From: Thermoleophilia bacterium
GTDB lineage: Bacteria; Actinomycetota; Thermoleophilia; Gaiellales; Gaiellaceae
Length of the DNA stretch: 17,176 nt
Assembly (NCBI GenBank): GCA_025934335.1
Contig: JAICYG010000047.1
Coordinates: 1 to 17,176 of the forward strand
Direction: 5' to 3'
Part shown: positions 5,417 to 12,143 of the stretch, in pieces
Position numbering within the stretch: the stretch's first letter is position 1
How the letters are laid out: the number at the start of each line of letters is the position of its first letter
Program-made: the position numbers and the translations under genes
The notes under the pieces: model-generated
Databases searched by the model: none
Seen by the model: only the letters and a program-made list of their open reading frames with translations
What the model was told of the DNA's origin: nothing

Positions 5417-7044
5417 GTCGAGAGCGGAAGGACAGCGGTGACGGTCGTTCCCACGCCGGGTGGGCTGACGATCGTCAGACGGCCGCCGAGCGCGGCGACC
5501 CGGTCCGTCAGGTTCAGCAGCCCCGAGCCTTCCGACACGGCCGCGCCGCCGGGGCCGTCGTCTGCCACCTCGACGTGCACCGCCTCGCCCCGTGAACGGA
5601 CGCGCACGGTCACGCCGGAGGCGCCTGCGTACTTCGCCGCGTTGGTGAGCGACTCGGCGACGACGTAGTACGCGGCCGCGGCGACCGACGCCGGCAGGTC
5701 GCCGTCGCAGGAGCTCTCGAGCGTCACCGGCAGCGGCGCACGCCGCGTCACCACCTCGAGCGCCGGCCCGAGCCCGCGCTCGGTGAGGATCGCGGGGTGG
5801 AGCCCGCGCGCCAGGTCGCGCAGCTCTTCGAGCGCGTGGCCGAGCTCCTCGACTGCGTCCTCGAGCAGCTCGCGTGCGCGCTCGGCGTCACCGGCGACGT
5901 GCTTCAGCGCCACGCGCAGCGACATCGACACGGCGACGAGCCGTTGCTGCGCGCCGTCGTGCAGGTTGCGCTCGAGCCGCTGCCGCGCCGCATCGCCCTC
6001 GCGCACGATCCGCTCGCGCGAGCGACGGAGGTCGACCTGCGCCGTCTCGTTGCTGATCGACTGCGCCGCGAGGTCGGCGAAGCCGCGAAGCCTGCTCTCG
6101 GAACCGGCAGGGAACGGGTCGGAGGTCGAGCCGTGCGCGACGAGCGCGCCTTCCAGTGACCCGTTGATGATCATCGGCGCGGCAATCGCGTCCGGCGCCC
6201 TCGTCGCGACGCCCGTCTCGAGCACCTGGATGACCACGCTCTCGGCGGAGAGCCGGAGCACGTCGCCCGGCTTCGGCGGCGGGATCGCGCCGCCCGTCCA
6301 GCCGCGCAGCACCGTGACCTCGTCCTGCACGCCGTGCCAGCGCACGACGTCCACCGCCTGCGCGCCGAAAGTCACACCGACCTGGCGCACGACCTCCCCG
6401 AGCACCTCGGCGGCCGAGCGTCCGCCGGCGACGAGGGTGGCGATGCGCCGCAGCGCGGACTGCTCCTCGAGCATCGCGGCGAGCGAGCGCCGCCAGGCGG
6501 CGTTGCCGATCGCGAGCGCGCACAGCGTCGCGAAGTCGCCGAGGTGGTCCTCGGCATGCGGCGAGAACGTCTCCCGGCCGTGGAAGCGCGATGCGGTGAC
6601 GACACCCCAGACGCGGCCGTCGACGATCACCGGCGCGCCGATCGAGGCCTCGATGCCGAGCTCGCGCCAGCGCGCGCGCGCGAACTCGGTCTGGAGATCC
6701 GCGGTCGAGTCGACGCGCGCGGGCGCCTCGGCCGCGATGACCCGCACGCTGATCGTGTCGCCGCCGAACGAGTAGACATCGCCGGCGCGGCCCTGTCGGC
6801 CGTCGCGGTACCAGTCGCCGACGACCTTCAGCACCTCGTCGTCCCATCGCAGCGTGTTTGCGGTGTCGGCGTCGTACAGTCTTCCGACCTCGGCGGTGAT
6901 CGCGGCGACGACCTCCGCCTCGGACGCGCGGCCGGCCACGAGCGTGGCGACACGCCGGAGCGCTGCCTGCTCCTCGGCGAGGCGCGCGTCCTCTTCCGCG
7001 TCCTCGCGGGGGCCGTCGGCGACCGACGTCATCCGCCCGACCAT
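5413..7044 (-). CDS. GAF-GAF sensor histidine kinase, NarL type
   Basis: A 543-aa soluble kinase without membrane segments. Two tandem GAF domains (about 25-185 and 195-335) begin with the same phrase, AEEQAALRRVATLVAG and LEEQSALRRIATLVAG, showing internal duplication. A HisKA_3 dimerisation domain follows with phospho-acceptor H362 in RNLHDGAQQRLVAVS. The HATPase has the N box (ESLTNAAKYA), G1 (DDGPGG, about 495-500) and GSGLLNLTDRV. Such kinases normally signal to a LuxR/NarL response regulator, but none is adjacent; a TetR gene overlaps its stop instead. The GAF domains suggest a cytoplasmic ligand or redox signal. Start choice is uncertain: ATG 7044 has GGAA 7 nt upstream; GTG 7104 and ATG 7032 are alternatives. 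Confidence 0.9.
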   Translation of the reverse strand: MVGRMTSVADGPREDAEEDARLAEEQAALRRVATLVAGRASEAEVVAAITAEVGRLYDADTANTLRWDDEVLKVVGDWYRDGRQGRAGDVYSFGGDTISVRVIAAEAPARVDSTADLQTEFARARWRELGIEASIGAPVIVDGRVWGVVTASRFHGRETFSPHAEDHLGDFATLCALAIGNAAWRRSLAAMLEEQSALRRIATLVAGGRSAAEVLGEVVRQVGVTFGAQAVDVVRWHGVQDEVTVLRGWTGGAIPPPKPGDVLRLSAESVVIQVLETGVATRAPDAIAAPMIINGSLEGALVAHGSTSDPFPAGSESRLRGFADLAAQSISNETAQVDLRRSRERIVREGDAARQRLERNLHDGAQQRLVAVSMSLRVALKHVAGDAERARELLEDAVEELGHALEELRDLARGLHPAILTERGLGPALEVVTRRAPLPVTLESSCDGDLPASVAAAAYYVVAESLTNAAKYAGASGVTVRVRSRGEAVHVEVADDGPGGAAVSEGSGLLNLTDRVAALGGRLTIVSPPGVGTTVTAVLPLST

Positions 7045-7104
7045 AGCGGCGTTCCGGCGAGACGCCAAGACATGGATGTCATCCTTCGCTCGCCCCGTGC
7101 TCAC

Positions 7105-7128
7105 GAGCGGGATACGCTCACCACGGTG
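7105..7128 (+). promoter_or_regulatory. Leaderless-type promoter and inverted repeat, kinase/94-aa divergent region
   Basis: TACGCT (7113-7118) lies 7 nt before the GTG at 7126 and fits a -10 for a leaderless mRNA. It is inside the small inverted repeat GAGCG-GGATA-CGCTC (7105-7119), which could be an operator between the divergent kinase and 94-aa genes. No convincing -35 was found. Confidence 0.4.
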
Positions 7129-7410
7129 TCGCGGAACATCTCGATGCTACCCGTCCTCGTCGAGGCGTCGCCGGCCGACGCCGGTCAGGAGATGCTCGGG
7201 CTCCTGGCCGACGAGTACGGCGCCGTCGGGGAGCTCGACGGCGAGAAGTGGCGGATCTCGATCACGCCGATCGACGACGTCCGCCGCGGAACGATCATCT
7301 ACCGCGTCATCCAGGCCTCGCGGGCGGTCGACGCCTACCATCCGGAGTCGCGGCTCTACCTGATCACCGAGGACGGGAACCGCTGGCGGCTGCCGCCGCC
7401 GAGCCTCTGA
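7126..7410 (+). CDS. Unrecognised 94-aa protein
   Basis: I do not recognise this protein. It is small, soluble and mixed in charge, with no signal peptide, membrane span or metal-binding motif. The sequence reads as one alpha/beta domain: a helix around SPADAGQEMLGLLADEYGAV, then strands around EKWRISITPID, TIIYRVIQASRA and RLYLITEDG, ending WRLPPPSL. The GTG at 7126 is preferred because a TAnnnT hexamer sits 7 nt upstream; the ATG at 7144 (88 aa) is an alternative. It is divergent from the kinase gene. A small hairpin follows 22 nt after the stop. It could be a small ligand-binding or regulatory protein, but nothing here decides that. Confidence 0.65.
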   Translation: MSRNISMLPVLVEASPADAGQEMLGLLADEYGAVGELDGEKWRISITPIDDVRRGTIIYRVIQASRAVDAYHPESRLYLITEDGNRWRLPPPSL

Positions 7411-7432
7411 CGGCGGGCGCAGCGGTGCGGGA

Positions 7433-7450
7433 CGCCGTCGTTGAACGGCG
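7433..7450. terminator. Small hairpin between the 94-aa gene and tRNA
   Basis: CGCCGT (7433-7438), loop CGTTGA, ACGGCG (7445-7450). It lies between the ends of the 94-aa gene (plus) and the tRNA gene (minus), so it could serve both as a weak terminator. There is no T-tract on either side. Confidence 0.25.
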
Positions 7451-7475
7451 ACAACCTCCCTGCAGGAAACCGGAG

Positions 7476-7548
7476 AGGGCCCGCCTGGATTCGAACCAGG
7501 GACCAAGGAATTATGAGTTCCCTGCTCTGACCGCTGAGCTACGGGCCC
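7476..7548 (-). tRNA. tRNA with CAT anticodon, probably tRNA-Ile2 (lysidine type)
   Basis: Full cloverleaf on the minus strand: acceptor GGGCCCG/CGGGCCC, D arm GCTC-AGCGGTCA-GAGC, anticodon arm GGGAA-CTCATAA-TTCCT with anticodon CAT, 5-nt variable loop TGGTC, T arm CCTGG-TTCGAAT-CCAGG. The D-loop length, CTCATAA loop and TTGGTC context match tRNA-Ile2, whose C34 is converted to lysidine by TilS so that it reads AUA. Elongator tRNA-Met shares the anticodon and is the main alternative. CCA is not encoded. The base after the acceptor helix is T (position 7476), unusual for Ile or Met tRNAs, which normally carry A73. Confidence 0.93.
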
Positions 7549-7554
7549 ACCAGT

Positions 7555-7597
7555 CGCCGAGGTTACCCCGCCTCGGCGGCGGCGACGGCGTTACACT
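7555..7597. promoter_or_regulatory. Divergent promoter region of tRNA and yjbQ with 8-bp inverted repeat
   Basis: CGCCGAGG (7555-7562) and CCTCGGCG (7571-7578) form an inverted repeat with an 8-bp spacer. The minus-strand hexamer TAACCT (7560-7565), a fair -10 for the tRNA, overlaps its left arm. On the plus strand TACACT (7592-7597) lies 8 nt before the yjbQ ATG and fits a leaderless start. Whether the repeat is an operator or chance cannot be told. Confidence 0.4.
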
Positions 7598-7605
7598 CGC
7601 CGCCC

Positions 7606-8058
7606 ATGAAGGTCTTTCAGGCGGAACGCCAGTTCCAGACGACCGGCGGCCTTCAGGTGACCGACATCACGGACGACGTGGCCGAGATCGTCCGGGAGTC
7701 CGGCGTGCAGGACGGGATCTGCCTCGTCTACTCGCCGCACACAACGTGCTGCGTGCGCGTGAACGAGTATGAACGCGGCATGTTCGAGGACTTCGGGACG
7801 CTGCTCCGGCGGCTGATCCCGCACGAGACGTACTACGCGCACGACGACTGGGATCGCCGCACGGAGAACATCTGCGAGGAGGACATGGAGCAGCCGAACG
7901 GCCACGCTCACTGCATGTCGATGATCCTCGGCTCCGCCGGCGAGTCGATCCCGGTGGGCGACGGCGAGCTCTGCCTCGGCACGTGGCAGCGGGTGCTCTT
8001 CATCGAGCTCGACCGCTCGCGGCCCAGGCGCTGGCTCTGCAAAGTCGTGGGCTCGTAG
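7606..8058 (+). CDS. yjbQ: YjbQ family (UPF0047) protein
   Basis: A 150-aa protein of the YjbQ/UPF0047 family, a trimeric single-domain fold found in all domains of life. E. coli YjbQ has a reported weak thiamin-phosphate-synthase-like activity, but the true role is not settled. The signature is complete: SPHTTCCVRVNEYE (about 43-56, with H45), PNGHAHCMSMILGS (about 97-110) and LGTWQRVLFIELDR (about 124-137). Length is normal or slightly long. The ATG at 7606 has no SD but a -10-like TACACT eight nt upstream, consistent with a leaderless mRNA. The stop abuts the stop of the convergent metallophosphoesterase gene with no spacer. Confidence 0.93.
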   Translation: MKVFQAERQFQTTGGLQVTDITDDVAEIVRESGVQDGICLVYSPHTTCCVRVNEYERGMFEDFGTLLRRLIPHETYYAHDDWDRRTENICEEDMEQPNGHAHCMSMILGSAGESIPVGDGELCLGTWQRVLFIELDRSRPRRWLCKVVGS

Positions 8059-8820
8059 TCAGGTCTCCTCGACCGCCACCGGCGGTGCAGGCGCACGCGT
8101 CTCGGCGTCCAGCTCGAATACCCAGAACTCGCGCCCGATCACGTGGACGGCGACGTTGTAGACGGGCACGCCGTCGACGTCGCCCTCGAAGGAGCCGTGG
8201 TGGGCATGCCCGTGGACGACGAGGTCCGGGCGGTGCAGCCGGATCGGCCCGGCGAGCCGCTCTGCGCCGAGCACGAGCCACAGCCGCTCCGGCTCGCCGA
8301 CGAGCGTCGCCTCCACCGGCGAGTAGTGCAGGAGCGCGATCCGGACCGCGCACGGCTCGATCGCGGCGAGGCCCTGGTCGAGCGCCTCGACGTCGCGGGT
8401 CGTCTCGGCATAGGCCTCGCGGAAGATCGGCTCGCCGAAGTTCGCCCACTGCTGCTCGAAGCCGCCGACGAAGCCCTTCGCCCCGGCGATGCCGACGCCG
8501 ACGCCGCACACGCGCAGGATCGCGTGCGACCGGTCGAGTACCGCCACCCCTGCCTCGGCGAGGAAGCGGCGGAGGTCGGGCGCGCGGTCGGAGTGCCAGT
8601 CGTGGTTTCCGAGCACCGCCGCGACCGGCACCTCGAGCTCGGCGCAGGCCTCGGCGACGACGCAGATCTCGTCGACCTGGCCGTGCTGGGTCAGGTCGCC
8701 GGCGAGCAGCACGAGGTCGGCCTGTGAGCCGACCCGCGCAAACGCCTCGCGCACACGGTCGCGGTCGCCGGCGGCGGCGTGGATGTCGCCCGCGGCGGCG
8801 ACCCTGATCGTCTTTCCCAT
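8059..8820 (-). CDS. Calcineurin-like metallophosphoesterase
   Basis: A 253-aa cytoplasmic two-metal phosphoesterase. All metal-ligand blocks are present in order: GDIH (D12, H14), GDLTQHG (D42), GNHDWH (N72, H73), the LLHYSP histidine (H165) and GHAHHG (H203, H205). The substrate (a phosphodiester, nucleotide or protein phosphate) cannot be read from the sequence. ATG 8820 is chosen because the phosphoesterase fold starts within a few residues (KTIRVAAAGDIH) and TATGAC sits 6 nt upstream; an in-frame upstream ATG at 8877 would overlap the start of the divergent gene. A hairpin with an ACC loop (8072-8086) lies inside the last codons. Confidence 0.92.
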   Translation of the reverse strand: MGKTIRVAAAGDIHAAAGDRDRVREAFARVGSQADLVLLAGDLTQHGQVDEICVVAEACAELEVPVAAVLGNHDWHSDRAPDLRRFLAEAGVAVLDRSHAILRVCGVGVGIAGAKGFVGGFEQQWANFGEPIFREAYAETTRDVEALDQGLAAIEPCAVRIALLHYSPVEATLVGEPERLWLVLGAERLAGPIRLHRPDLVVHGHAHHGSFEGDVDGVPVYNVAVHVIGREFWVFELDAETRAPAPPVAVEET

Positions 8821-8875
8821 ACGCGAGTCATACCCAGGGATTGGAGCCGGCACGCCCGGGTACCCCGTTTCTCCC

Positions 8876-9433
8876 ATGTCCGACTCGGGCTTCGACCGGC
8901 TCCTGACCGCGATGAAGCACGGCGCGGCCGCCCTTCGCGATGCGAACGTCCCGTTCGCGCTCGCCGGCGGCCTTGCCGTCTACGCGCGCGGCGGCCCGCC
9001 GACCGAGCACGACGTCGACTTCCTGATTCGCGAGCGCGACGCGGACAGCGCCGTCCAGGCGCTCGAGGGGGCCGGCTTCCGGGCCGAGTGCCCGCCGGAG
9101 GGATGGCTCTACAAGGTCTTCGACGACGCCGGCGAGATGATCGACCTCATCTTCGCGCCGAACAACAAGCCCGAGGTCGTCGGCGGGATGCTCGAGCGGG
9201 CCGGAGAGGTCGAGGTGTACGCGATCACGATGCCGGTGATGACCGTCACCGACGTGCTCGCGACGAAGTTGCTCACGCTCAAAGAGCACGAGGTGGACTA
9301 CGACAGCTCTCTCGAGATCGCGCGCACCTGCCGCGAGCAGATCGACTGGGACGCGCTGCGCGAGCAGACGGAGGAGTCGCCGTACGCGAGGGCGTTCTTC
9401 ACGCTCGTCGACGAGCTGGAGATCGCGAGATGA
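8876..9433 (+). CDS. Small nucleotidyltransferase-fold protein
   Basis: A 185-aa protein with the signature of the polymerase-beta-like nucleotidyltransferase superfamily: FALAGGLAVYARGG (GG at 31-32), then TEHDVDFLI with the metal pair D46 and D48, and a third acidic residue, D90, in MIDLIFAP. The rest is helical (about 100-185). Such proteins include aminoglycoside and tRNA nucleotidyltransferases and the AbiEii/MNT toxin or antitoxin enzymes; this one cannot be assigned to a substrate. There is no partner HEPN or AbiEi gene nearby, so a toxin system is not supported. Its stop overlaps the ATG of the SDR gene (ATGA), implying coupled translation. Confidence 0.75.
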   Translation: MSDSGFDRLLTAMKHGAAALRDANVPFALAGGLAVYARGGPPTEHDVDFLIRERDADSAVQALEGAGFRAECPPEGWLYKVFDDAGEMIDLIFAPNNKPEVVGGMLERAGEVEVYAITMPVMTVTDVLATKLLTLKEHEVDYDSSLEIARTCREQIDWDALREQTEESPYARAFFTLVDELEIAR

Positions 9434-10419
9434 GGGTCGTCGTCACCGGCGCGACCGGCAACGTCGGCACTGCGCTCCTGCGCGCGCTCGCCCGCGAGGA
9501 CGAGGTGACGTCGGTCGTGGGGATCGCCCGGCGGCTGCCGCAGACGCACTTCCCGAAGACGGAGTGGGTGCGCGCCGACGTCGCCGAGACGCCGCTCGAG
9601 CCGATCTTCGACGGCGCCGACTGCGTCGTCCACCTGGCGTGGCTGATCCAGCCGGCGCGCGACCGGCGGGCGACGTGGCGCACCAACGTGCTCGGCTCGC
9701 GGCGGGTGTTCGAGGCCGCCGCGGCGACGGTGCCCGCCCTCGTCCACGCCTCGTCGGTCGGCGCCTACTCTCCCGGGCCGAAGGACCGCCTCGTCGACGA
9801 GTCGTGGCCGACCGGCGGGATCCGCTCGAGCTTCTATTCGCGCGACAAGTCCGACGCGGAGCGCCTGCTCGATCGCGTCGATGAGCGGCACCCGGAGCTG
9901 CGCTCCGTCCGCTTGCGCCCTTCCCTGATCTTCCAGCGCGCCATGGGCACCGAGGCGAAGCGCCTCTTCACCGGGCGCTGGGTGCCGCACCGCCTTGTCC
10001 GTCCGCGCCGGATCCCGTTCGTCCCGGACATCCCCGGCCTCCGCTTCCAGGTCACGCACTCGGACGACGTCGCAGATGCCTACCGGCGCGCGATCGTCTC
10101 GGGCGCCTACGGCGCGTTCAACGTCGCCGCCGAGCCGGTGCTCGACCCTGACGGGCTCGCCGCCCTGCTCGGCGCGCGCAAGGTGCCCGTGCCGGCGCGG
10201 CTCGCGCGCGGGGCCGTTGCGGCGACGTGGCGGCTGCGCCTGCAGCCGACGCCGGAGGGCTGGGTGGACATGGGGTTGCAGACGCCGTTGATGGACTCCG
10301 CTCGGATCCGCGAGGAACTGGTCTGGCAGCCGCGGCACGCCGCCGGGGAGGCGCTGCTCGAGCTGCTGCAGGGCTTCCACGCCGGAGCCGGGGCGCCGAC
10401 GCCGCCGCTTCGCGCGTAG
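9430..10419 (+). CDS. NAD(P)-dependent epimerase/SDR family protein
   Basis: A 329-aa extended short-chain dehydrogenase-like protein. The Rossmann glycine motif is GATGNVG (7-13), the strand-4 region is CVVHLAW, Ser is at about 109 (HASSVGAYS), and the catalytic YxxxK is YSRDK (Y136, K140). C-terminal to this is a substrate domain typical of NDP-sugar epimerase/dehydratase relatives, but nothing identifies the substrate. The start is fixed by the 4-base ATGA overlap with the nucleotidyltransferase gene. It converges on the sigma factor gene with a 1-bp gap between stop codons, leaving almost no room for a terminator. Confidence 0.9.
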   Translation: MRVVVTGATGNVGTALLRALAREDEVTSVVGIARRLPQTHFPKTEWVRADVAETPLEPIFDGADCVVHLAWLIQPARDRRATWRTNVLGSRRVFEAAAATVPALVHASSVGAYSPGPKDRLVDESWPTGGIRSSFYSRDKSDAERLLDRVDERHPELRSVRLRPSLIFQRAMGTEAKRLFTGRWVPHRLVRPRRIPFVPDIPGLRFQVTHSDDVADAYRRAIVSGAYGAFNVAAEPVLDPDGLAALLGARKVPVPARLARGAVAATWRLRLQPTPEGWVDMGLQTPLMDSARIREELVWQPRHAAGEALLELLQGFHAGAGAPTPPLRA

Positions 10420-10420
10420 C

Positions 10421-11461
10421 TCAGGCGGCCTTGATGGCGGCGATCTCGCGCCGCTCCGCGAGCCGCCGCAGCGCCTCGGACTCGAGCTGGCGCACGCGCT
10501 CACGGGTGATCCCCATGATTTGCCCGATCTCCTCGAGCGACTTCGGGTCGCTCTCACCCGAGAGGCCGTAGCGCAGGTTGAGGATCCGCTGCTCGCGCTC
10601 GGGCAGGTCGGCCACCGCCTCGTGGAGTGCCTTCTCGGTCAGCTCGACCTCCACCTGCTCGTCGGGCGTCTTCTCCTCGCTCGCGAACAGGTCGCCGTAG
10701 GAGGCGGAGTCGTCCTCGCCGACCGGCCGGTCGAGCGAGGCGACCGCACGCGCGGCGGCTCGCACCTCGCGCACCTGCTTAAGCGGCAGCTTCGCCTGCT
10801 CGGCGACCTCCTCGTCGCTCGGCGTGCGCTCGAGCTTTGCCACAAGCTCCCGCTCCGCCCGCGAGATCTTCTGCTCGCGCTCGACGATGTGCACCGGGAT
10901 CCTGATCACGCGCGCCTTGTTGGCCACGCCGCGCTGCACCGCCTGGCGGATCCACCACGTGGCGTAGGTCGAGAACTTGAACCCCTTGCGCCAGTCGAAC
11001 TTCTCGGCCGCCCGGATCAGCCCGATGATCCCCTCCTGGATCAGGTCGAGGAGCATCAGGCCGTGCCCCTGGTACTTCTTCGCGATCGAGACGACGAGCC
11101 GCAGGTTCGAGTTGACGAGCAGGTCCTTCGCCTCCTTGTCGCCGGCCTCGATGCGCTTCGCGAGCTCGACCTCCTGCAAGGCTGTGAGCAGCGGGTAGCG
11201 CCCGGCCTCGTTCAGGAACAGCTGCAGCGAGTCGGTCGTCGCCGAAGCCACCTGCGCGTTCGTGTACGTGACCTCTTCCTCGATCGCCCGCGAGCAGTCG
11301 TCGGTGACCTCGATCCCGGCCTGCTCGAGGCGCTCGAGCAGGCTTTCGACGTCGTCCTCCTCGAGCTCGAGGCGGCCGACCGTGTCGTAGAGCTCGGTCA
11401 TGTTGACGCAGCCGTGCTCCTCGGCATGCTCGAGCAGGAGTGCGATCGGGTCCTGGGACAT
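10421..11461 (-). CDS. rpoD: RNA polymerase sigma factor, RpoD/SigA family
   Basis: A 346-aa sigma-70 factor. Residues 5-55 look like a short region 1.1 (ALLLEHAEEHGCVNMTELYD ... GIEVTDD). Region 1.2 starts near SLQLFLNEAGRYPLL, regions 2.1-2.4 include NLRLVVSIAKKY, DLIQEGIIGL and FKFSTYATWWIRQAV, region 3 starts at RIPVHIVE, and 4.2 is SLEEIGQIMGITRERVRQLE (309-328). Possession of 1.1 points to a group 1 (housekeeping) factor, but the C-terminus (RRLAERREIAAIKAA) lacks the usual RpoD ending, so group 2 is possible. The ATG at 11461 has GGAGGGG 12 nt upstream; GTG 11482 is an in-frame alternative. Confidence 0.93.
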   Translation of the reverse strand: MSQDPIALLLEHAEEHGCVNMTELYDTVGRLELEEDDVESLLERLEQAGIEVTDDCSRAIEEEVTYTNAQVASATTDSLQLFLNEAGRYPLLTALQEVELAKRIEAGDKEAKDLLVNSNLRLVVSIAKKYQGHGLMLLDLIQEGIIGLIRAAEKFDWRKGFKFSTYATWWIRQAVQRGVANKARVIRIPVHIVEREQKISRAERELVAKLERTPSDEEVAEQAKLPLKQVREVRAAARAVASLDRPVGEDDSASYGDLFASEEKTPDEQVEVELTEKALHEAVADLPEREQRILNLRYGLSGESDPKSLEEIGQIMGITRERVRQLESEALRRLAERREIAAIKAA

Positions 11462-11545
11462 GACGCTGCGGTACCCCTCCACGGTCGGGTGCTAACGCCT
11501 GCGCGCCTGTTCAACGAATCCTTACACCGGCGGCCAAACGACCGA

Positions 11546-11701
11546 ATGGGGAACCGGAACAGTGGTCGAGTGTGGCTCGCCGACATCCATCCCGTGCCTC
11601 CGGCCGAGGTGCCGGACGGCTCGATCGTCGGCTGGCTGCTGCTCGCGCTCCTGCTCGCGGTGATCGTCGCGGCCGGCGTGTTCCTGACGTCCCGTCGGTA
11701 A
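11546..11701 (+). CDS. Small one-span membrane protein (51 aa)
   Basis: A short reading frame with a polar N-terminus (MGNRNSGRVWLADIHPVPPA), one hydrophobic span of about 22 residues (IVGWLLLALLLAVIVAAGVF) and a basic LTSRR tail, consistent with an N-out/C-in membrane protein by the positive-inside rule. No family recognised. The start is uncertain: ATG 11546 lacks a good SD and an in-frame GTG lies at about 11571. It is divergent from the sigma factor gene. Its TAA stop forms part of the apparent -10 of the next gene (TAATCT, 11699-11704). Confidence 0.5.
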   Translation: MGNRNSGRVWLADIHPVPPAEVPDGSIVGWLLLALLLAVIVAAGVFLTSRR

Positions 11702-11704
11702 TCT
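11699..11704 (+). promoter_or_regulatory. -10 hexamer for the 143-aa gene, leaderless
   Basis: TAATCT lies exactly 7 nt before the ATG at 11712 and overlaps the stop codon of the preceding small gene. No SD is present before that ATG, which supports a leaderless transcript. The -35 is not convincing. Confidence 0.5.
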
Positions 11705-11711
11705 GCCCGCC

Positions 11712-12143
11712 ATGTGGTGGCTGTGGATCCCGATCGCGGTCGTCGGCGCGCTCCTCATCCTGACCCTGGTCGTGCTCGCACTCGGGCGGTTCCGCGGCGG
11801 CGCGCTTCTGCGTCCGGTCGTGATCCGCCTTGCGCGGATCGGGTTCATGCAGCGGTTCTTCCAGCGCGTGTCGACCGCGGCGATGGAGCGGCAGAACCCC
11901 GAGCTCGCGAGCGCCATGCGGAAGCTGAACACGGTCGCCACGAACCCGAACCCGCAGGCGGTGCAGAAGGCGATGAGCCGGCTGACGCCCTCGGAGCGCC
12001 GCGCCTACCTCGAGGCGGCGCAGGAGCAGGGTGCGGTGCCCGATTCGGCGAACCGGCAGATGCGCCGCCAGGCCGAGCGGATGCAGCAGCAGGCGCGCGG
12101 CGGCCGCCCCGGCGGCAGCTCGCGCAAGCGCAAGCGCCGTTAA
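11712..12143 (+). CDS. Membrane-anchored protein with basic tail, unknown function
   Basis: A 143-aa protein I do not recognise. Residues 3-25 form a single N-terminal membrane span (WLWIPIAVVGALLILTLVVL). The rest is cytosolic in character: an amphipathic basic region (FRGGALLRPVVIRLARIGF), a helical middle with NPELASAMRKL and MSRLTPSERRAYLEAA, and a strongly basic low-complexity C-terminus (GGRPGGSSRKRKRR). The tail could contact nucleic acid, phospholipid or the ribosome, but that is speculation. Its stop shares the TTAA bases with the stop of the convergent DUF4232 gene (12140-12143), a 4-bp tail overlap. Confidence 0.75.
   Translation: MWWLWIPIAVVGALLILTLVVLALGRFRGGALLRPVVIRLARIGFMQRFFQRVSTAAMERQNPELASAMRKLNTVATNPNPQAVQKAMSRLTPSERRAYLEAAQEQGAVPDSANRQMRRQAERMQQQARGGRPGGSSRKRKRR

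Noticed and set aside
8876..9433. Nucleotidyltransferase-fold gene as half of an AbiE or MNT/HEPN toxin-antitoxin pair
   Set aside because: No HEPN, AbiEi or other partner is adjacent; the coupled gene is an SDR protein.
9298..10557. A 419-aa minus-strand frame opposite the SDR gene
   Set aside because: It is antisense to an intact Rossmann-fold protein, of shadow-like composition, and overlaps the sigma factor gene out of frame.
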